From: Acetobacteroides hydrogenigenes
GTDB taxonomy: Bacteria; Bacteroidota; Bacteroidia; Bacteroidales; ZOR0009
DNA length: 64,000 bases
Assembly (NCBI RefSeq): GCF_004340205.1
Contig: NZ_SLWB01000001.1
Coordinates: forward strand, 496,001 to 560,000
Direction: 5' to 3'
Each line of letters begins with the position of its first letter. Position 1 is the stretch's first letter. A program made the position numbers and the translations under genes. The notes under the pieces were generated by a model, which was not told the origin of the DNA, did not search any database, and was given only the letters and a program-made list of their open reading frames with translations. This document shows positions 37,072 to 45,892 of the stretch, one piece after another.

Positions 37072-37090
37072 AAAGACCCAAATATTCGTT

Positions 37091-37132
37091 AAACAGAGAA
37101 TGCCCCGCCTTAAGGCGGGGCATTCTCTGTTT
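37091..37132 (+). terminator. 42-bp perfect loopless palindrome after dapD
   Basis: 37091-37111 is the exact reverse complement of 37112-37132 (21-bp arms). GC-rich core (TGCCCCGCC), ending in TTT. It begins 19 bp after the stop codon and should terminate dapD. Confidence 0.85.
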
Positions 37133-37240
37133 AGATTTAATCTACCCTAACTACTATCGACTTTTAGACAAGAAAACCATATATTTGCTAATTATAAATC
37201 TACGTTAACATTGATTTATACACAAAGAAGCAAACCATTC

Positions 37241-37807
37241 ATGAAAAATCTAGATCAAGAACATATTCATACAATTACAAAAGCCTTAAAAGAGGGGGAG
37301 ACTTGTTTACTTCCTACCGATTCTGGTTACGAAATAGTCTGTGATGCGACAAATGAGAATGCAGTAATTAGAGCCTTCTCTCTGATCGACCTACCAAAAG
37401 CGCATAACTATTCGATAATCGTAAAACACATAGACCAAATAGGTAGGTATACCAAAGAAATTCCTGAAATTGCGGAGGAACTACTAAACGTAGCAATATC
37501 ACCTCTAATCTTAGTACTTCCTTCAGCATGCGGATTGCCTCAAGCGGTTATTTCAAATACGGGGAAAGCACCCTTTAGGGTTATTGCCGAAGGTATCATA
37601 TCTAATATTCTACAAAAGCTGCAATTCCCATTGCTTGCTCTACCTACATCAGGAGATTATAGCAGAATTACCACTTCGTTAGACTCTGTACCCAACGAAA
37701 TTGTATCAAAAATTCCAATTTCAATAGCAACAATTCAATACGACTGCAAGTCCCCTTCGATTATTGAACTAGGACTTGGAGGAGAAGTTAAAATCATAAA
37801 GAATTAA
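37241..37807 (+). CDS. Divergent YrdC/Sua5-family protein
   Basis: About 188 residues from the ATG at 37241. The YrdC fold is recognisable (LKEGETCLLPTDSGYEIVCDATNENAVIRAF; GLPQAVIS; PLLALPTSGDYSR). Genuine Sua5/TsaC enzymes, which make threonylcarbamoyl-AMP for tRNA t6A, carry a KR(P)xxK motif after the first helices; here that site reads LPKAHNYSI. It may be a paralogue with altered function. It directly precedes, by 7 bp, a WecA-like gene. Confidence 0.7.
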   Translation: MKNLDQEHIHTITKALKEGETCLLPTDSGYEIVCDATNENAVIRAFSLIDLPKAHNYSIIVKHIDQIGRYTKEIPEIAEELLNVAISPLILVLPSACGLPQAVISNTGKAPFRVIAEGIISNILQKLQFPLLALPTSGDYSRITTSLDSVPNEIVSKIPISIATIQYDCKSPSIIELGLGGEVKIIKN

Positions 37808-37814
37808 ACCAAAT

Positions 37815-38960
37815 ATGAAAAATATTACACCCTTTATAAGCATCCTAATTGCTTTTTACACAAGCTACAAAATTATTCCAGTCGTTATTCGAATAGCTCG
37901 ACTTAAGAATCTTGTTGACGAACCAAACAACAGAACTTCTCATAAAAAAGCAATACCAACATTAGGAGGCGTAGGCATTTTCATCGGATTTGCAGTGGCG
38001 TCGCTATTGCTCGCATCATACTACTTTGTTCCAGAGTTTAACTCCTTGCTCCTCGGTATGTTAATACTTTTCTTCTTGGGAATAAAAGATGACATTCTAG
38101 TACTCTCTGCCAAGAAAAAACTTGTAGGACAAGTTATTGTAGCCTTCTTTATTACCTTTTTGGGAGATGTAAGGCTAACATCCTTTGATGGGATTCTAGG
38201 CATCTACGACATCCCATACTGGCCAAGTGTACTATCCACGATGTTCATATTTATAGCATTAATCAATGCCGTAAACCTAATTGATGGGATTGATGGATTG
38301 GCTTCTGGCTTTGGAATCTTGGCTGCTACATTTTTTGGTGTGGACTTTTACCTACTTGGACATTTTGCATGGGCAATGCTATGCTTCGCAATGGCTGGAT
38401 CCTTAATGGCATTCTTCCTTTACAATGTCTTTGGGAATACGAACAAGATATTTATGGGCGATACAGGATCTCTTGTATTAGGCTTATTCATTACTACAGC
38501 AATGCTGAAATTTATCAACATTAATTCGGTAAGTAATGGACCTTTCAGCATTGATTTTGCTCCAGTTCTAGCCTTGTCCGTCCTCGTACTCCCCATTTTT
38601 GATACGCTTAGGGTATTCTCTATACGAATTGCAAATGGGCAATCACCTTTTCATCCAGACAAAAGACACATTCACCACCTTATGCTACGTTTAGGCTTTT
38701 CGCATAAGGCTTCAACATCAATACTCCTTGCCACGAATGTAGCGTTAATTGCGACATGCTTTGCGCTGCAATCATTACCCATGAACTACCAAATACTAGT
38801 ATTATCCAGCATTGTTTTCTTACTGATAGGGCTATTATGGAGGTTAAGTCAGAAATATACACATAGCAATACCAAGGAAAACATTGCCAAACCGCAGAAA
38901 ATTGAAGAAATAGATCAACTGAAAGATCTCAAAAATAAAATCTTTGAGCACATGAACTAA
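37815..38960 (+). CDS. Undecaprenyl-phosphate GlcNAc-1-phosphate transferase family (WecA/MraY-like)
   Basis: 381 residues, about eleven membrane helices. Motifs DEPNNRTSHKKAIPTLGG, NLIDGIDGLASG, GDTGSLVLG and HPDKRHIHH are those of polyprenyl-phosphate sugar-1-phosphate transferases closer to WecA/TagO than to MraY. It would start O-antigen or other surface glycan synthesis at the inner membrane. A cytosolic helical tail ends at EHMN; its last codons and stop lie inside the 52-bp palindrome. Confidence 0.88.
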   Translation: MKNITPFISILIAFYTSYKIIPVVIRIARLKNLVDEPNNRTSHKKAIPTLGGVGIFIGFAVASLLLASYYFVPEFNSLLLGMLILFFLGIKDDILVLSAKKKLVGQVIVAFFITFLGDVRLTSFDGILGIYDIPYWPSVLSTMFIFIALINAVNLIDGIDGLASGFGILAATFFGVDFYLLGHFAWAMLCFAMAGSLMAFFLYNVFGNTNKIFMGDTGSLVLGLFITTAMLKFININSVSNGPFSIDFAPVLALSVLVLPIFDTLRVFSIRIANGQSPFHPDKRHIHHLMLRLGFSHKASTSILLATNVALIATCFALQSLPMNYQILVLSSIVFLLIGLLWRLSQKYTHSNTKENIAKPQKIEEIDQLKDLKNKIFEHMN

Positions 38961-39000
38961 AATAGGCGAGCAATATTGCTCGCCTATTTTAGTTCATGTG
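38949..39000. terminator. 52-bp perfect loopless palindrome overlapping a stop codon
   Basis: 38949-38974 is the exact reverse complement of 38975-39000 (26-bp arms). The left arm includes the last codons and TAA stop of the WecA-like gene. It sits between convergent genes (next stop at 39011) and probably terminates both. Confidence 0.85.
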
Positions 39001-39010
39001 GCTTATAAAC

Positions 39011-39712
39011 CTATTTTACTGAAATACTTCCTGATCCAAACTTAACCTTTTCGACATTTTTCGGATTTCCCAAGCATTCTACATTACCGCTCCCGGCAAT
39101 TTTCACAGACAAATTCTCTGAAGCATAAGTATTAACATCGCCACTTCCAGCAATGTTAACCTCTACGCTTTTTGCCACAACGTTACGAGACGAGATTGAT
39201 CCCGACCCCGCGATTTTATACTCTGCACTATTGGCTGACGAACGATTAGAAATTTTCACATTCCCAGAGCCTGAAACATTTACATCAAAATTATCAACCG
39301 AAACTTTTTCAATTGTAACATCTCCAGAACCTGCTACATTAATCCGTAAGGTATTCACAGCAACCTCACCCTTAACGTAAATATCACCAGAACCAGCCAA
39401 TGATAGGTTCTCCAATCGAGGAAGCGTTACGTAAAGTTTTGTTTCTCGATCAAAACGATGATGTCCAAACTTTGACTTAGACTTAATGCTTAAGGAACTG
39501 CCATTCTTTTCGATTACGATCCAATCTATATCATCGGAAGTTCCAATAGCTTTTACTTCGTACTTACTCCCAATAGAGACGTTAAGCTCTACTGGTAATG
39601 AGAAATTAATTCCATCGAAATCATTCGCAACATATACTCGTCCTTTCTGTGCAAAAGAAAAGGCACTGGACATCAACAAAAATCCTAATGAGAATAGTAA
39701 CTTTTTTGTCAT
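39011..39712 (-). CDS. Secreted head-GIN (DUF2807) domain protein
   Basis: 233 residues with a signal peptide (residues 1-21, cleavage after SFA-QK). Repeated AGSGD/SGSGN turns about every 18-22 residues (for example NVAGSGDVTIEK, NVSGSGNVKISN, KIAGSGSISSRN) form the right-handed beta-helix of the GIN/DUF2807 family. These are exported proteins of Bacteroidota, probable envelope or adhesion factors with no established function. Confidence 0.85.
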   Translation of the reverse strand: MTKKLLFSLGFLLMSSAFSFAQKGRVYVANDFDGINFSLPVELNVSIGSKYEVKAIGTSDDIDWIVIEKNGSSLSIKSKSKFGHHRFDRETKLYVTLPRLENLSLAGSGDIYVKGEVAVNTLRINVAGSGDVTIEKVSVDNFDVNVSGSGNVKISNRSSANSAEYKIAGSGSISSRNVVAKSVEVNIAGSGDVNTYASENLSVKIAGSGNVECLGNPKNVEKVKFGSGSISVK

Positions 39713-39761
39713 AGCTGTAGTTTTTTACCTAAGACGACAACTGTAACAAAAAAGTTACATG

Positions 39762-40301
39762 CTACTCTTCAAAAATATCAAGAAAGCCTTCGGGAAGTTC
39801 GACGTAAAGAGCCTCTTGCTCATCGTCAATAGCGACAATAAAGTCTTCGTTTACAGGAAGGAGTATTTCCTGATCGTCGGCAGTAAGAACTTGAAACAGG
39901 GGGTTGTTTGGGTAGTCGTAGTAATCTTCAACCGTACCAATCATTTGCGGTGTATCGCAGTGGGTTAGCACCTTGTACCCTACAAAATCGAAAGGCGAAG
40001 GCTCATCATTTTCATCTTCCAAGAGTTCGTCATCGTACAAAACAATTTTTCCGATTAGCTCTTCGGCAAGCAGCTCCGACTCAAAATCATCGAATACAAC
40101 GACAGCCTTGCTTTTTCCGTTAAAACGGAATGCTTTAAAATAGAAAGGAACCGGGATTCCATCGATGTCGATGAAAACCGGTTCCTCTAAGTCAATCTCT
40201 TCAGGAAAGCTACTATATAGCTTAAGTACTAATTCTCCGTTTACACCAAAGGTCTTAATAACTTCTGCAACACTGCTCTTTCCTGAATGCATAAGATCCA
40301 A
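39762..40301 (-). CDS. rimM: 16S rRNA processing protein RimM
   Basis: 179 residues. The N-terminal RimM beta-barrel (VAEVIKTFGVNGELVLKL) and C-terminal PRC-barrel (VGYKVLTHCDTPQMIGTVEDYYDYPNNPLFQV) are present. It assists 30S head maturation and binds uS19. It follows rpsP by 3 bp, the usual rpsP-rimM order. Confidence 0.92.
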   Translation of the reverse strand: MDLMHSGKSSVAEVIKTFGVNGELVLKLYSSFPEEIDLEEPVFIDIDGIPVPFYFKAFRFNGKSKAVVVFDDFESELLAEELIGKIVLYDDELLEDENDEPSPFDFVGYKVLTHCDTPQMIGTVEDYYDYPNNPLFQVLTADDQEILLPVNEDFIVAIDDEQEALYVELPEGFLDIFEE

Positions 40302-40304
40302 AGA

Positions 40305-40838
40305 TTAAGCTTCAGTAGATTCAGCAGCCTCTTCGGTAGTTTCTTCAGCAGCAGCTTCTGGAGCAGCAGCGGCAGCGGCAGCAGCAAGTTTTTCGGCAAC
40401 CTTAGCAGCCTTTGCTTCCTTTTGCTTAGCCTCTTCAGCAAGACGTGCGCGCTTAGCGTCGTTCTTAGCCTGAGTTAGCTGGTTAAGCTCAGCAGTAGTC
40501 TTGTTAGACTTATCTGCAGCCCATGCGTTGAACTTCTCTTCTGCAACTTCAGCAGTAAAAGCGCCTTTCTTAACACCTTCAAGAAGGTGCTTCTTCATAA
40601 GAACGCCTTTCTTTGAAAGAATTGACCTTACAGTGTCGGTAGGTTGGGCGCCTTTAAACATCCAGTCAAGTGCTTTTTCGAACTTGAGCTCGATTGTAGC
40701 AGGATTAGTGTTGGGATTGTAAGAACCAATCCTTTCGATAAATCTACCATCACGTGGCGCCCTGCTATCTGCAACGACAATGTGATAGAAAGCGTAATCT
40801 TTCTTACCATGACGTGCCAAACGAATTTTTACAGGCAT
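40305..40838 (-). CDS. rpsP: 30S ribosomal protein bS16 with long C-terminal tail
   Basis: 177 residues, about twice E. coli S16. The first 80 residues are canonical ([41 protein letters not shown]). The rest is a charged helical region and a low-complexity tail ([19 protein letters not shown]). Such extensions are typical in Bacteroidota. A promoter lies 45-52 bp upstream. Confidence 0.95.
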   Translation of the reverse strand: MPVKIRLARHGKKDYAFYHIVVADSRAPRDGRFIERIGSYNPNTNPATIELKFEKALDWMFKGAQPTDTVRSILSKKGVLMKKHLLEGVKKGAFTAEVAEEKFNAWAADKSNKTTAELNQLTQAKNDAKRARLAEEAKQKEAKAAKVAEKLAAAAAAAAPEAAAEETTEEAAESTEA

Positions 40839-40882
40839 TTTCTAAAAATTTTAAAGTTAAACAACCTACGTTATTTGCGGGG

Positions 40883-40890
40883 CAAAGATA
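40883..40890 (-). promoter_or_regulatory. Promoter -7 element for rpsP-rimM
   Basis: TATCTTTG on the minus strand, an exact TAnnTTTG match, 45 bp upstream of the rpsP start. The rest of the 346-bp divergent gap (40839-41184) shows no further gene or strong structure; TAACTTTA at 41134 may belong to dnaE. Confidence 0.5.
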
Positions 40891-41184
40891 CTACTTTCCT
40901 ATAATATTCCGATTATCAACCTTTTCTTTTTAAGCAATGTTTAACGGATAGCGTTTCAACGAATTATCAACTTCTATGCTTACATATCAACAATCGGCTT
41001 CCGAGCAACAAACTTCAAAGAAGAGAAAAGAGTTTAGAATTTTGCACATCTAGCAATCAGCAAAATAGAAGAGTTCTAAAACATTCAACGTCGTTCCAAA
41101 AATTTGTCGCCACGGCCAACAAAAAAATATCGCTAACTTTATTGCCCAAAGGCTGTTTACACAGCCAACATCAACAACACTGAT

Positions 41185-44100
41185 ATGGCCGATTTTACGC
41201 ACCTGCACGTACATACTCAATACTCAATCCTCGATGGAGCGGCGAGCATTGCCGGAATTCTAAAGGCTGCTGCAAAAAGGGGAATGAAATCAATTGCCAT
41301 TACCGACCATGGAAACATGTTTGGGGTAAAGCTTTTCCATAAAAAGGCGAAGGATGTGGGCATTAAGCCGATCCTTGGCGTAGAGGCCTACGTTGCCAAA
41401 AACAGCCGTTTCGATAAGAGCGACAAGGACGACCGAAGTGGAGATCACCTTATCCTGCTAGCCAAAAACTACGAGGGCTACAAGAACCTCATGAAGATTG
41501 TTTCCTACTCGTGGACGGAGGGTTACTACTACAAGCCCCGTATCGACAAGGATTTGCTGGAACGCTACCACGAGGGGATTGTTGCCTGCTCGGCCTGCCT
41601 TGGTGGCGAGCTACCACAGGCTATCATGTCAGACGGATATGAGGCTGGCTTAAAAGTAGCCAAGTGGTTCCAAAGCATTTTTGGCGACGACTACTACATG
41701 GAACTGCAGCTACACCAATCGGGCGACCCTAAAATTAACGCAGAGATCTTCGAAAACCAGAAAAAGGTTAACGAGGTTATCAAAAAGATATCGCAGGAAA
41801 CGGGGATAAAGTACATTGCCTCCAACGACGTGCACTTTACCAATGCCGAGGATGCGGATGCACACGACCTGCTCATCTGCCTAAATACGGGAAAGGACAT
41901 CGACGACCCGACCCGCATGCGCTACACCAAGCAGGAGTACCTTAAGTCGCCTGAGGAGATGGCTGAACTATTTAAGGACTACCCGGAAGCCATTGCAACA
42001 ACACAGGAGATTGCCGACAAGATCGAGGCCTTTGACCTAAACCAAAAGCCCTTTATGCCGGTATTCCCGCTCCCCGAAAGCTTCAACGACGACATGAAGT
42101 ACCTGCGCCACGTTACCTACGAAGGTGCCAAAGAGCGCTGGGGTGACGATTTCGCTGGCGAGATAAAAGAACGCGTCGACTTTGAGCTCGACACCATGGA
42201 GAAGATGGGATTCCCATCCTACTTCCTTATTGTATGGGACTTTATTCGTGCAGCACGCGAGATGGGTGTTTCGGTTGGCCCAGGCCGTGGATCGGCGGCA
42301 GGATCGGCCGTGGCCTACTGCCTAAAGATTACCAATATCGATCCGGTGAAGTACGATCTGCTGTTTGAGCGTTTCCTTAACCCCGACCGTATCTCGATGC
42401 CCGATATCGATATCGACTTCGACGAAGATGGCCGCGAGGAGGTGCTCAAGTGGGTGGTGCGCAAGTACGGCGAAAAGCGCGTTGCCCACATCATCACCTT
42501 TGGTACCATGGCGGCCAAGATGGCCATCAAGGACGTAGCGCGCGTACAGAAGTTACCGCTACCCGAAGCCGACAGGCTCGCCAAGATGGTTCCCGAAAAA
42601 CCAGGAACCACGCTGGCAAAAGCCTTCGACGAGGTTCCCGAGCTAAACCAGGAGCGCACCTCGCCCAATCCGCTTATCGCCAAAACCCTTGGTTTTGCCG
42701 AAACCCTAGAGGGCTCTGTTCGCCAAACGGGGATCCACGCCTGTGGTATCATCATCGCCAGAGACGACCTAGAAAACTACATACCCGTAAGCACCCACAA
42801 GGATGCCAGCCTGCTGGTTACCCAGTACGACGGCAAGCACGTGGAGGACGTTGGTCTTCTAAAAATGGACTTCCTTGGACTTAAAACGCTATCCATTATA
42901 AAGGATGCGCTTGAGTACATCGAGGGCAGCAAGGGAGAGATCATCGATATAGATAAGATACCGCTGGATGACGCGGAGACCTACGAGCTGTACGCCCGTG
43001 GCGATACCACCGCACTGTTCCAGTTCGAGTCGCCGGGTATGAAGAAGTACCTGCGCGCCCTTAAGCCCAACCGCTTCGAGGACCTTATCGCCATGAATGC
43101 CCTCTACCGTCCGGGCCCACTGGAGTACATCCCCGACTTTATCGACCGTAAGCACGGCCGAAAGAAGATCGAGTACGACATTGCCGAGATGGAGGAATTC
43201 CTGAAGGACACCTACGGTATTACGGTGTACCAGGAGCAGGTGATGCTCCTGTCGCAGAAGCTGGCCGGCTTTACCAAGGGACAGGCCGATACGCTGCGTA
43301 AGGCGATGGGAAAAAAGATGAAGGACGTGATGGACAAGCTCAAGGCCGACTTCATCAAGGGAGCAACCGAGCGCGGCCACGACGCCAAGATTCTGGAAAA
43401 GGTATGGACCGACTGGGAGGCCTTTGCGCAGTACGCCTTCAACAAGTCGCACTCTACCTGCTACGCCTACGTATCGTACCAAACCGCCTACCTGAAGGCA
43501 CACTACCCTTCGGAGTTTATGGCGGCGGTGCTGAGCCGCAACCTCTCGGACATCAAGAAGATTACCACCTTCATGGACGAGTGCAAGCGTATGGGCATAT
43601 CGGTACTGGGTCCTGATGTCAACGAGAGTAGCTACAAGTTCTCGGTGAATAGCCAGGGACACGTTCGCTTTGGGCTAGGCGCCGTGAAGGGACTTGGCGA
43701 GGGCGCCGTAAACGCCATCATAGAGGCCCGCAAACAGGGCGGTCCGTTTAAGGACATCTACGACGTGGTGGAAAGGGTTAACCTGAGCGCTGCCAACCGT
43801 AAGAACCTTGAAACGCTGATTCTTGCCGGCGGATTCGACAGCCTGAGTCCCCTACCCCGCTCGGCCTACTTTGCTACGGACAACAAGGATGTAACCTTCA
43901 TCGAAAACCTGATCCGCTACGGCAACCGCCTGCAAAACGAGAAGAACAACGCCATGAACAGCCTCTTTGGGGCCATCGCATCGGCAGAAATCATACAGAA
44001 ACCCGAGCCTCCGGCCAACGCTCCCGAGTGGAATAAGCTCGAGACGCTGAACAAGGAGCGAGAGGTGGTGGGCATCTACCTCTCGTCGCATCCGCTAGAT

Positions 44101-44679
44101 GAGTATCGGATTGAGATCGACAACTTCACCAACTGCACGCTAACCGACCTCAACGACCTCCCCTCGATGGTGGGCCGCGACTTCTCGGTGGCCGGCATGG
44201 TAACCACGGCCAGAAACCTGATGACCAAAACGGGCAAACCCTACGGATCGATAACCGTGGAGGACTACCAGGACAGCTACCAGTTTACCCTCTTCGGGAA
44301 GGACTACGAGCAGTTCCGCAGCTTCTTCTACGAGGGCTACTCGCTGCTGATCCGCGGATCGGTGAACCCGCACCCTTTCCGCCCAGGCGAGTTCGAGGCC
44401 AAGATTAAGGTCATCCGCCAGCTGCCCAACGTAAAGGACGAGATGGTGAAGGGCATCCAGATTACCCTGCCCATCTTCAGCATCACCGACGAGATCGCCG
44501 CCGAGATCCGAACCTACGCCGAAACCTGCAAGGGCAACATCGCCCTTAAGGTGAAGCTGGTCGACCCAGCCGATAAGCTATCCGTAGAGATGCACTCGCG
44601 CACCTTTAGGGTAGGGCTTAGCCACGAGTTTATCGACTACCTGCAGCACAACAGCATCAACTTTAAGCTGGTGGACTAG
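41185..44679 (+). CDS. dnaE: DNA polymerase III alpha subunit
   Basis: 1164 residues. The N-terminal PHP domain (HLHVHTQYSILDGA, AITDHGNMFG) precedes the polymerase core with catalytic aspartates in PDIDIDFDEDGRE near 405-415 and the GPGRGSAAGS loop. The (HhH)2 region follows near 800-900 and an OB-fold near 980-1060. It is the replicative polymerase (DnaE1 type). Codons are more G+C-rich than in the flanking genes. No clear terminator separates it from trxA. Confidence 0.96.
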   Translation: MADFTHLHVHTQYSILDGAASIAGILKAAAKRGMKSIAITDHGNMFGVKLFHKKAKDVGIKPILGVEAYVAKNSRFDKSDKDDRSGDHLILLAKNYEGYKNLMKIVSYSWTEGYYYKPRIDKDLLERYHEGIVACSACLGGELPQAIMSDGYEAGLKVAKWFQSIFGDDYYMELQLHQSGDPKINAEIFENQKKVNEVIKKISQETGIKYIASNDVHFTNAEDADAHDLLICLNTGKDIDDPTRMRYTKQEYLKSPEEMAELFKDYPEAIATTQEIADKIEAFDLNQKPFMPVFPLPESFNDDMKYLRHVTYEGAKERWGDDFAGEIKERVDFELDTMEKMGFPSYFLIVWDFIRAAREMGVSVGPGRGSAAGSAVAYCLKITNIDPVKYDLLFERFLNPDRISMPDIDIDFDEDGREEVLKWVVRKYGEKRVAHIITFGTMAAKMAIKDVARVQKLPLPEADRLAKMVPEKPGTTLAKAFDEVPELNQERTSPNPLIAKTLGFAETLEGSVRQTGIHACGIIIARDDLENYIPVSTHKDASLLVTQYDGKHVEDVGLLKMDFLGLKTLSIIKDALEYIEGSKGEIIDIDKIPLDDAETYELYARGDTTALFQFESPGMKKYLRALKPNRFEDLIAMNALYRPGPLEYIPDFIDRKHGRKKIEYDIAEMEEFLKDTYGITVYQEQVMLLSQKLAGFTKGQADTLRKAMGKKMKDVMDKLKADFIKGATERGHDAKILEKVWTDWEAFAQYAFNKSHSTCYAYVSYQTAYLKAHYPSEFMAAVLSRNLSDIKKITTFMDECKRMGISVLGPDVNESSYKFSVNSQGHVRFGLGAVKGLGEGAVNAIIEARKQGGPFKDIYDVVERVNLSAANRKNLETLILAGGFDSLSPLPRSAYFATDNKDVTFIENLIRYGNRLQNEKNNAMNSLFGAIASAEIIQKPEPPANAPEWNKLETLNKEREVVGIYLSSHPLDEYRIEIDNFTNCTLTDLNDLPSMVGRDFSVAGMVTTARNLMTKTGKPYGSITVEDYQDSYQFTLFGKDYEQFRSFFYEGYSLLIRGSVNPHPFRPGEFEAKIKVIRQLPNVKDEMVKGIQITLPIFSITDEIAAEIRTYAETCKGNIALKVKLVDPADKLSVEMHSRTFRVGLSHEFIDYLQHNSINFKLVD

Positions 44680-44737
44680 CCCTGTTATGTAGACGCAATA
44701 TTTTGCACTTTGCGAAACACCATATACCGCAAATTGG

Positions 44738-44745
44738 TACATTTG
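44738..44745 (+). promoter_or_regulatory. Promoter -7 element for trxA
   Basis: TACATTTG, an exact match, 34 bp before the trxA start codon. Confidence 0.55.
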
Positions 44746-44778
44746 TAGCGCGGACGAAACAATTAAAAACAACACAAT

Positions 44779-45096
44779 ATGGCACTAGAAATTAACGAAG
44801 GCAACTTCGAAGAATTGGTAGCAAAGGCTGACAAGCCTGTAGTACTAGACTTTTGGGCAGAATGGTGTGGACCTTGCCGCATGCTAACTCCCATCATCGA
44901 GGAGATGCACGGCGAGTTCGACGGCAAGGCCGTTATCGGAAAGGTGAACGTAGACGACAACCCTTCCATCTCGGCTAAGTACGGCATCCGCAACATCCCA
45001 ACCGTGCTGTTCATCGTTAACGGCGAGGTGAAGGACAAGCAGGTAGGCGCTGTTCCAAAGGCCAAGCTGGTTGAAAAGCTTAACGCGCTGCTATAA
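44779..45096 (+). CDS. trxA: Thioredoxin
   Basis: 105 residues, canonical Trx. Active site WCGPC (C30, C33) and cis-proline in RNIPTVLFI. Cytosolic disulfide reductant, reduced by thioredoxin reductase. Single-gene unit with a hairpin terminator at 45116. Confidence 0.97.
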   Translation: MALEINEGNFEELVAKADKPVVLDFWAEWCGPCRMLTPIIEEMHGEFDGKAVIGKVNVDDNPSISAKYGIRNIPTVLFIVNGEVKDKQVGAVPKAKLVEKLNALL

Positions 45097-45115
45097 TCGC
45101 AGGCCGTAAAAAAGA

Positions 45116-45141
45116 AAAGGCATCCTATGCAGGATGCCTTT
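45116..45141 (+). terminator. Terminator of trxA
   Basis: Stem AAAGGCATCCT/AGGATGCCTTT with loop ATGC, flanked by A-rich and T-containing sequence, 20 bp after the stop codon. Confidence 0.85.
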
Positions 45142-45267
45142 CTTGTTGGAGGTGTAGCACTCATCGCTAGAGGGGCCGAAGCCATTTATGCCCCAACCGG
45201 ACACTCCACCACGAATTTCCCCACCCACACCAGCTAGCACCTCCGCTGTATTAGGGGTTCTAAAGCA

Positions 45268-45561
45268 GATACCGATGATTTCTTCCGCAGAACTACGGAT
45301 ATCAAAATTGGCACCATTTAGCTTATCCACAGAACTACTAATATCAAAACTAGTACCATTTAGTTTATCTACAGAACTACGGATATCAAAACTGGCACCT
45401 ATTAGTTCTTCCGTAGAACTACGGATATCATAATAGATACCGATCAGCTCTTCCGTAAAACTACGGATATCAAAATAGGTACCGATCAGCTCTTCCGTAG
45501 AACTACGGATCTCAAAACAGGTACCGATCAGCTCTTCCGTAGAGCTACGAATATCAAAATA
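45268..45561. repeat. Tandem array, 7 units of exactly 42 bp
   Basis: The anchor AACTAC (AGCTAC in the last unit) recurs at 45291, 45333, 45375, 45417, 45459, 45501 and 45543. Most units contain the inverted repeat CCGTAG-AA-CTACGG or a one- or two-base variant, followed by GATATCAAAA; the later units also share GGTACCGATCAGCTC. Units 4-7 are the most alike and units 2-3 form a second subtype. Confidence 0.93.
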
Positions 45562-45892
45562 GGGATAGATTGAGGTTACCGGAATCTCGCGTTCATCCGA
45601 AGAAGCCCATAGGGCTATTCTAGCGAGGCTACGCCGAACCTGCCATGCTCGGTTCCGTGACAAGCACCAGATAGCAGCATTTCTTTTTCGAGGAAGAGAA
45701 CCCTCTCCTTGCATCCTCCATCTCGAGCATTGCCCTCTTGCGTCGAGCATCCACTAAAGGAAGGGATGCCAGCTACCGCTTCGGAAGATTAATCTGCCAG
45801 GGAATCATGCCCCATCCCTTTTAACGTAACATCAAACAAAGCGGCATCCTATTAATTATAAATCGCTACCTTAGCGGCAAAAATTCATCCGT

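Larger units (their letters stand above)
45097..45892. other. Gene-poor region between trxA and ahcY
   Basis: About 800 bp holding the trxA terminator and the 42-bp array (45268-45561). A 219-codon frame is open on the minus strand (45091-45750) and would translate the array into 14-residue repeats such as FDIRSSTEELIGTY, but it also runs through the trxA terminator into the end of trxA. I do not call it a gene. The rest of the region shows no recognisable feature; a TACCTTAG near 45868 may be the ahcY -7 element. Confidence 0.6.

Noticed and set aside
42889-43662. 257-codon open frame on the minus strand inside dnaE
   Set aside because: It is antisense to the conserved dnaE core, has biased Val/Leu/His composition caused by the codon use of dnaE, and shows no family signature.
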